Positions 23,798 through 28,074 of a stretch of DNA of 28,074 nucleotides are shown one piece after another. The stretch lies in assembly GCA_024275095.1 (NCBI GenBank), contig JAJRZV010000133.1, forward strand, positions 1 through 28,074, written 5' to 3'. The DNA comes from a bacterium. Lineage in GTDB: Bacteria > JAJRZV01. The translations under genes and the position numbers were made by a program. A model generated the notes under the pieces. The model made no database searches, was not told the DNA's origin, and saw only the letters and a list, made by a program, of their open reading frames with translations. How positions within the stretch are numbered: the stretch's first letter is position 1; each line of letters begins with the position of its first letter.

Positions 23798-25369
23798 ATG
23801 ACTGAAAAAAAGTACCCTTTTCAATCCACAGGAGAAATGCTGGAAAAACGCACGGAAGAAATGGGCGACAAAGAAATTCTCGCTTACTACGACGAAACCT
23901 ATACCTACAAAGAATTTAACGCCTGTGTTAACAGTCTGGCCAACGGACTTAAAGCAATTGGTTTCGAAAAGGGCAATGTCCTCGCCACGTTTACTTACAA
24001 TTCGCCACAAATGCTGTTCGCATTTTTCGCAGCCCATAAACTCGGAGGTGCTGTAACACCCATCAACATCGACTGGAAGGGAGAGGAAGTCGCCTATCAA
24101 ATCAATCATTCCGAGGCAACACACCTGATAGTTGATGGTAATTTTCTCCCTGTGATAGAGGAAATCAAAGACCAGCTAACCGATCTGAAAGAAATTATTG
24201 TGGTAAGAGGAGACGACCTCAAATACATTTCTTACGACAAGCTTGTCGCACAATCGTCGCCGGAAAGAGAATTTCCACTGGAAGCCAAACTCGAGGACAT
24301 GGCTTTTATTTATTACACATCCGGTACTACAGGAAAACCCAAAGGCGTTCCTCTCTTGCACCGTAATATCATCTCCTACTGGGCTGTTCCAGGTGGCGGA
24401 GGACCTGGAGCAGGAGGTGCCCTTGCCGGCGCAAACCTTACCTTTCTTATCATTTTACCCCTGTTCCACGTTAACGCCATGATGACGTCAATGAATTGTA
24501 TATACGGCGGTATCCGCATGTGCCTGCGGCGTAGATTTTCTGCCCGAGAATTCTGGGCGGTGGTGGAACGTTACAAGGTGAACGTTGTTTCCGCCGTACC
24601 AGCGGTGTACAGCATTTTGCTGAAAGACGAAGAGAATTATAAGAAATATGATCGCAGTTCCCTGTTTCTGGCCATTACAGGAGCAGCAGAAATTTCACCT
24701 GAGACAATTAAAAAGTTCGAAGAAAAATTTGGTGTAATGGTGTATGAGGGTTACGGACTCACTGAAGGAACAGTCGCTTCAACCATGAATCCCATTGGTC
24801 AGCGCAAGGTTGGTTCAATTGGGAAACCACTGCCTGGACAGGAAGTGGCCGTCATGGACGATGACGGCAAACTGCTCGGTCCCAATGAAGTGGGTGAAAT
24901 TGTAGTGCGCGGGGATAACGTGATGAAAGGATATTACAAAGATGAGGAGTCCACAAAAGGCACCATTGACGAACAGGGATGGCTCCACACCGGTGACATG
25001 GGTTACTACGACGACGACGGCTACTTCTTCATAGTGGGCAGAAAGAAAGACATGATCATCCGCGGTGGCGAAAACATCTACCCCAAAGAAATAGAAGATG
25101 TACTCTATGAACATCCGGATGTAATGGAATCGGCTGTTGTGCCTGTGCCTGATCCTATCATGGGAGAAGAAGTGGCAGCCTACATTGTACTGAGGGAGGG
25201 ATCAAAGGTCACTGAAAGCGAGATAGAAGAATATTGTCGTTCTAAACTTGCAGATTACAAGGTTCCCAAATACATTAAATTCCTTAAAGAGCTGCCCAAG
25301 AGTCATATGGGTAAAATACTGAAGAGAGAGCTCAAGGAAATGGCCAAAAAAGATTTCGGTAGTGGATAA
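23798..25369 (+). CDS. Acyl-CoA ligase (AMP-forming, FadD-like), 523 aa
   Basis: The enzyme activates a carboxylic acid with ATP and CoA to acyl-CoA, the entry step of the pathway encoded here. Motifs in order: P-loop YYTSGTTGKPKGVP (172-185), the A5 motif YEGYGLTEGT (316-325), A7-A8 GWLHTGDMGYYDDDGYFFIVGRKKD (394-418) with the hinge region, GGENIYPKEIEDVL (423-436) and the catalytic Lys506 in SHMGKILKREL. Length is normal for the family. A Gly-rich stretch at 199-213 (GGGGPGAGGALAGAN) follows the first motifs and is unusual. ATG at 23798 is preceded by GAGGAGGTGTTGT. Chain length or aromatic preference cannot be told. Confidence 0.94.
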   Translation: MTEKKYPFQSTGEMLEKRTEEMGDKEILAYYDETYTYKEFNACVNSLANGLKAIGFEKGNVLATFTYNSPQMLFAFFAAHKLGGAVTPINIDWKGEEVAYQINHSEATHLIVDGNFLPVIEEIKDQLTDLKEIIVVRGDDLKYISYDKLVAQSSPEREFPLEAKLEDMAFIYYTSGTTGKPKGVPLLHRNIISYWAVPGGGGPGAGGALAGANLTFLIILPLFHVNAMMTSMNCIYGGIRMCLRRRFSAREFWAVVERYKVNVVSAVPAVYSILLKDEENYKKYDRSSLFLAITGAAEISPETIKKFEEKFGVMVYEGYGLTEGTVASTMNPIGQRKVGSIGKPLPGQEVAVMDDDGKLLGPNEVGEIVVRGDNVMKGYYKDEESTKGTIDEQGWLHTGDMGYYDDDGYFFIVGRKKDMIIRGGENIYPKEIEDVLYEHPDVMESAVVPVPDPIMGEEVAAYIVLREGSKVTESEIEEYCRSKLADYKVPKYIKFLKELPKSHMGKILKRELKEMAKKDFGSG

Positions 25370-25440
25370 AAGAAAAAATGCAAATTGAAAACAGGCCGAT
25401 ATTTTTATACAACTCAGAGAATTAAATTCAGGGGGTGACT

Positions 25441-26652
25441 GTGAGAAGGAGAGGACGCAAACGCAGAAAAAATGTAGCTTATGTCGCGGGTGTGAGTATG
25501 ACACCTGTAACGCGAACCCTCGGCAAACCACATAAAGAAGTGGCCGCAGAACTGCTGGCCGAGGCGCTGGAAGATGCTGGTTTGGAAAAAAATGATATTG
25601 ACACACTTGTCGTAACGCCTCCCAACCTTGCAGGGCCACCTTCTTTCATGTTCGTATGTGCGCTCGCTGAATACTTAGACCTGCGTACAAAACACATCAA
25701 TATGGTCGAATGTGGAGGTACGAGCGGCGCCATGGCAATCAAAACAGCGCTCAATGAGATATTCTTGGGTCGCACCGAATTCGCCGCCGTCATCGCCATT
25801 GACCAGCGTTTTGACCTTCAGCCGGGGCAGGTGGATATCAATGTGTTCATGCACGAGGCGCTGCAGACACAAATATGCTTGTACGGCCCTTACGACAGTC
25901 TTTACGGTATCGGAGCTCCTATCCCGTATTATGCCATGAGTGCACAACGATACATGGAAGAGTACGGAGCTACGGAAGAAGACTTCGCCCGTGTAGCTGT
26001 AATGCTGAGAAATCATGCATCTAAAAATCCACTTGCCGAGTACCGGGACCCTATTACCGTGGAAGACGTGCTCAACTCACGTTATCTCTCACCCCCGTTA
26101 AAGCTCCTCGATTGCAGTCCTTTTGCATCGGGTGGTGCATGCGTAATACTCGCCAATCCGTACGTCACGAGACCCTTGCCCAAACCGCCTGTATGGATTA
26201 CGGGTGTGGGTGAGTGGCATGAACCCGATCACTTTATCCCCCAGAATGGCTCAATCACTTCTTTTACAAGTGTCAAAAAATCAGCTGAAGAAGCCTTTGA
26301 GCGTGCAGGGATGGAACCTGTTGATGTGGACGTGGCGGAAGTTTACGGAGTGTTTACAGCTACAGAGCTTATGATCTATGAAGATCTGGGCATCTTCCCA
26401 CCTGGTGAAGGCTATATAGCCGTGAAAGAAGGCAAGGCCACGTACGGAGGAAACGTGGTTATGAATCCGAGTGGTGGAAGGCTCTCGCTCGGCCACCCTG
26501 CTGCTGCGACTCCGGTAATGGAAATGGTGGAAGTTGTCAGACAGCTGCGCGGCGAATGCGGTGAAAGGCAGGTGCCGGGGGCCAGGTGCGGTCTGGTCCA
26601 CGCAGAACACGGCATGCTTAACGGTTCAATTGTTTTTGTTCTGGAGGTGTGA
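25441..26652 (+). CDS. SCP-x/Ltp2-like thiolase-fold protein, atypical active site, 403 aa
   Basis: The sequence spans a full thiolase fold of the lipid-transfer-protein type: VAYVAGVSMTPV at the N-terminus, INMVECGGTSGAMAIKTAL at 86-104, VDVAEVYGVFTATEL (296-310), MNPSGGRLSLGHPAAATPVMEM (341-362) and RGECGERQVPGARCGLVHAEHG near the end. His352 of GHP is kept. At the nucleophile position, canonical CASG aligns with GTSG (93-96), so the Cys is replaced by Gly, with Cys91 two residues earlier. Partnering with the DUF35 gene one base downstream is typical of Ltp2-type retro-aldolases and some thiolases. GTG at 25441, five bases after GGGGG, is chosen; another GTG lies two codons upstream. The N-terminus is very basic (RRRGRKRRK). 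Confidence 0.88.
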   Translation: MRRRGRKRRKNVAYVAGVSMTPVTRTLGKPHKEVAAELLAEALEDAGLEKNDIDTLVVTPPNLAGPPSFMFVCALAEYLDLRTKHINMVECGGTSGAMAIKTALNEIFLGRTEFAAVIAIDQRFDLQPGQVDINVFMHEALQTQICLYGPYDSLYGIGAPIPYYAMSAQRYMEEYGATEEDFARVAVMLRNHASKNPLAEYRDPITVEDVLNSRYLSPPLKLLDCSPFASGGACVILANPYVTRPLPKPPVWITGVGEWHEPDHFIPQNGSITSFTSVKKSAEEAFERAGMEPVDVDVAEVYGVFTATELMIYEDLGIFPPGEGYIAVKEGKATYGGNVVMNPSGGRLSLGHPAAATPVMEMVEVVRQLRGECGERQVPGARCGLVHAEHGMLNGSIVFVLEV

Positions 26653-26653
26653 A

Positions 26654-27067
26654 GTGAAGGAACTTATTACCAAGGTAACCTGGAATAGTATTCAGCATTA
26701 CGGTGACAGTGCCTCGGTCAAATACTATGAATTTCTTAAAAACCGAATTTTTCGAACAACCTACTGCGATACCTGCCAGAAACGATGGTTCCCTCCGAGA
26801 AAGTATTGTCCCAACTGCTTTAAGGAAATGTTCAAATGGGTGGAAATGGCAAACACCGGCACTTTATACGCATTTACACAGCAGGAAAGGTCCCTGCGTT
26901 TTGGTAAACCCGATGTCATAGGAATTGTCGAACTTGACACCGGCGAGAGGCTGCTCACCAAGATCAACGCACCCTTCGAGGAATTAAAAATTGGTATGAG
27001 GGTGAAACTGGAATACATAGAAATTGATGAAAACATTACTCTTCATTCTTTCAGTCCTGTAAAATAA
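26654..27067 (+). CDS. DUF35 OB-fold protein with zinc ribbon, partner of the thiolase-like protein, 137 aa
   Basis: Residues 36-56 carry a rubredoxin-like zinc ribbon: Cys38-x2-Cys41 and Cys52-x2-Cys55, with WFPPRKYCPNC between. An OB-fold follows (GTLYAFTQQERS, GIVELDTGERLLTKI, IGMRVKLEYIEID). DUF35 proteins form complexes with thiolase-fold enzymes, shuttling the acyl-CoA intermediate or supporting aldol cleavage. The gene starts one base after the thiolase-like stop. The start is GTG at 26654, with GGAGG six bases upstream inside the end of the thiolase gene; a longer in-frame reading inside the thiolase gene is not credible. Confidence 0.92.
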   Translation: MKELITKVTWNSIQHYGDSASVKYYEFLKNRIFRTTYCDTCQKRWFPPRKYCPNCFKEMFKWVEMANTGTLYAFTQQERSLRFGKPDVIGIVELDTGERLLTKINAPFEELKIGMRVKLEYIEIDENITLHSFSPVK

Positions 27068-27074
27068 TAGCCCC

Positions 27075-27941
27075 ATGGGGTTTCTGACAGAGGAGATATT
27101 TGCCCCCGACCTGTTCAGGGGACATGTTGTTGTGGTTACGGGGGGTGGCACGGGCATAGGGCTGGCCATAGCCGAGGAATTCGGCTCGCTCGGGGCCTCG
27201 CTCGCTATATGCAGTCGGAAAGAAAAAAACTTTAAGCCCGCAGTTGAGTATTTCCAGGGGAAAGGGTATCCGTGTATTGGAGCATCATGTGATATCCGGG
27301 AATATGAACAGGTAGAAGAATTTATTGAGACTGTACTGAACGAATACGGAAGAATAGACGTTCTCGTAAATAATGCAGGAGGGCAATTTCCATCTCCTGT
27401 AGAAAACATGTCCCCAAGAGGGTGGGCCACTGTCATCAACAACAACCTTAACGGGACATTTAACGTTACATTCGCTGCCGCCAAAAAAAGCATGATCCCC
27501 AATAAAAAGGGTTGCATTGTAAATATTGTGGCCAACATGTGGAATGGCTTCCCGGGACTTGCACACACCGGAGCTGCACGTGCAGGTGTTGTTAACCTGA
27601 CCATGACCCTCGCGGTAGAATGGGCTCAGTATAATATACGCGTCAACGCTGTCGCTCCCGGAACAATCGCCACATCGGGCATGCGTGTATACCCCCGCGA
27701 AGTCGTGGAAATGGCAAGGCAGTGGATTCCTCTCAAGCGGTACGGTACTGCACGAGAGGTGGCGCTTGCAGTGGTTTTTCTGGCCTCTCCTGCCGCATCA
27801 TTCATTACCGGGACAACGCTGCGTGTGGATGGTGGTGAAAGCATTTATGGCACTAGATGGATTATCCCCGACAATGAAGAAGCGAAGAAACTGAGTCAGG
27901 AAATTCTCCAGAAGGTGCTCCGGGAAGCAGAAGAAAGCTGA
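27075..27941 (+). CDS. Short-chain dehydrogenase/reductase resembling peroxisomal trans-2-enoyl-CoA reductase, 288 aa
   Basis: The NAD(P)-binding motif TGGGTGIG (22-29), LVNNAGGQ (97-104) and APGTIAT (194-200) identify a classical-fold SDR. The run GWATVINNNLNGTFNV, NGFPGLAHTGAARAGVVNLT and SPAASFITG closely resembles human PECR as I recall it, so the likely role is reduction of a trans-2-enoyl-CoA or a related acyl-CoA reaction. The usual Ser, Tyr and Lys positions read V152, T165 and R169; the family is known to vary here. It begins 7 bases after the DUF35 gene with a weak Shine-Dalgarno; coupled translation is likely. Confidence 0.9.
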   Translation: MGFLTEEIFAPDLFRGHVVVVTGGGTGIGLAIAEEFGSLGASLAICSRKEKNFKPAVEYFQGKGYPCIGASCDIREYEQVEEFIETVLNEYGRIDVLVNNAGGQFPSPVENMSPRGWATVINNNLNGTFNVTFAAAKKSMIPNKKGCIVNIVANMWNGFPGLAHTGAARAGVVNLTMTLAVEWAQYNIRVNAVAPGTIATSGMRVYPREVVEMARQWIPLKRYGTAREVALAVVFLASPAASFITGTTLRVDGGESIYGTRWIIPDNEEAKKLSQEILQKVLREAEES

Positions 27942-27953
27942 TAACCCTTCCCT

Positions 27954-27983
27954 TTGAACCTTCGACGACTCTTTTGTTATATA
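27954..27983 (+). promoter_or_regulatory. Weak candidate promoter before the enoyl-CoA hydratase gene
   Basis: TTGAAC (27954-27959) is followed after 18 bases by TATATA (27978-27983), each with 4 of 6 consensus matches. The 72-base gap after the SDR gene is longer than others in the operon, so a secondary promoter is possible, but readthrough is equally likely. Confidence 0.25.
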
Positions 27984-28013
27984 AAGAACAAAACTTTCAG
28001 CGGGAGGCGTAAA

Positions 28014-28074
28014 ATGCCAGAATACAAATTCATCACCGTTGAGAAAAAGGGTGAAGGCGTAGCTCAGGTAACAA
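28014..28074 (+). CDS. Enoyl-CoA hydratase/isomerase family protein, N-terminal start (runs off the window)
   Basis: Only 20 codons are visible, reading MPEYKFITVEKKGEGVAQVT, which fits the first beta-strand of crotonases (FxxVEKxGxVAxVTLNRP). The ATG at 28014 has GGGAGGCG upstream. Location after an acyl-CoA ligase, thiolase-like pair and enoyl-CoA reductase-like SDR supports a hydratase role in acyl-CoA degradation. The call rests on a very short stretch plus context. Confidence 0.7.
   Translation, partial: MPEYKFITVEKKGEGVAQVT

Noticed and set aside
26984-27604. 206-codon open frame on the minus strand across the DUF35 and SDR genes
   Set aside because: It covers the ends of two well-supported genes in antisense and has no domain features.

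Overview
The window looks like chromosomal core and accessory sequence from a Gram-negative (diderm) bacterium. There are two lipoproteins, a predicted outer-membrane beta-barrel ending in Phe, and a periplasmic-type PAP2 phosphatase. Base composition is intermediate. Several families are common in deltaproteobacteria-like and/or thermophilic lineages: a GMC oxidoreductase with a small partner subunit, a KaiC-like RecA ATPase with an HTH protein, a THEP1 NTPase, a PfpI protease, and an SCP-x-type thiolase with a DUF35 protein. I cannot place the organism more precisely from sequence alone. No insertion sequence, prophage or CRISPR array was seen.

Left end (1-725, minus strand): tRNA-Gly(TCC), tRNA-Thr(GGT) and the start of tuf (EF-Tu), the classic glyT-thrT-tuf order, behind two promoter-like sites exactly 50 bp apart.

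726-10372 (minus): one tightly packed chain read right to left. It runs AMMECR1 protein, small membrane subunit, GMC oxidoreductase (broken by a frameshift and a stop), outer-membrane barrel, lipoprotein, paralogous lipoprotein, Sua5/TsaC (t6A synthesis), SRPBCC protein. Most junctions are 4-base ATGA overlaps. The barrel and two lipoproteins are the best candidate for an undescribed envelope system.

10503-17372 (minus): PAP2 phosphatase and hybrid histidine kinase, then tyrS, Mrp/ApbC Fe-S carrier, YhaM-like exoribonuclease and a hotdog thioesterase.

17519-21624 (plus): LemA, an M48 metalloprotease carrying two C-terminal zinc ribbons, an NSS-type sodium symporter and a THEP1 NTPase. 21628-22943 (minus): an HTH protein and a KaiC-like ATPase. 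23052-23561 (plus): a PfpI protease.

23693-28074 (plus): a fatty acid or other carboxylic acid degradation operon: acyl-CoA ligase, SCP-x thiolase-like protein, DUF35 partner, PECR-like SDR and the start of an enoyl-CoA hydratase. It follows a strong promoter whose spacer is filled by a perfect inverted repeat, a good repressor operator candidate. The thiolase-like and SDR proteins both depart from the canonical active sites of their superfamilies.
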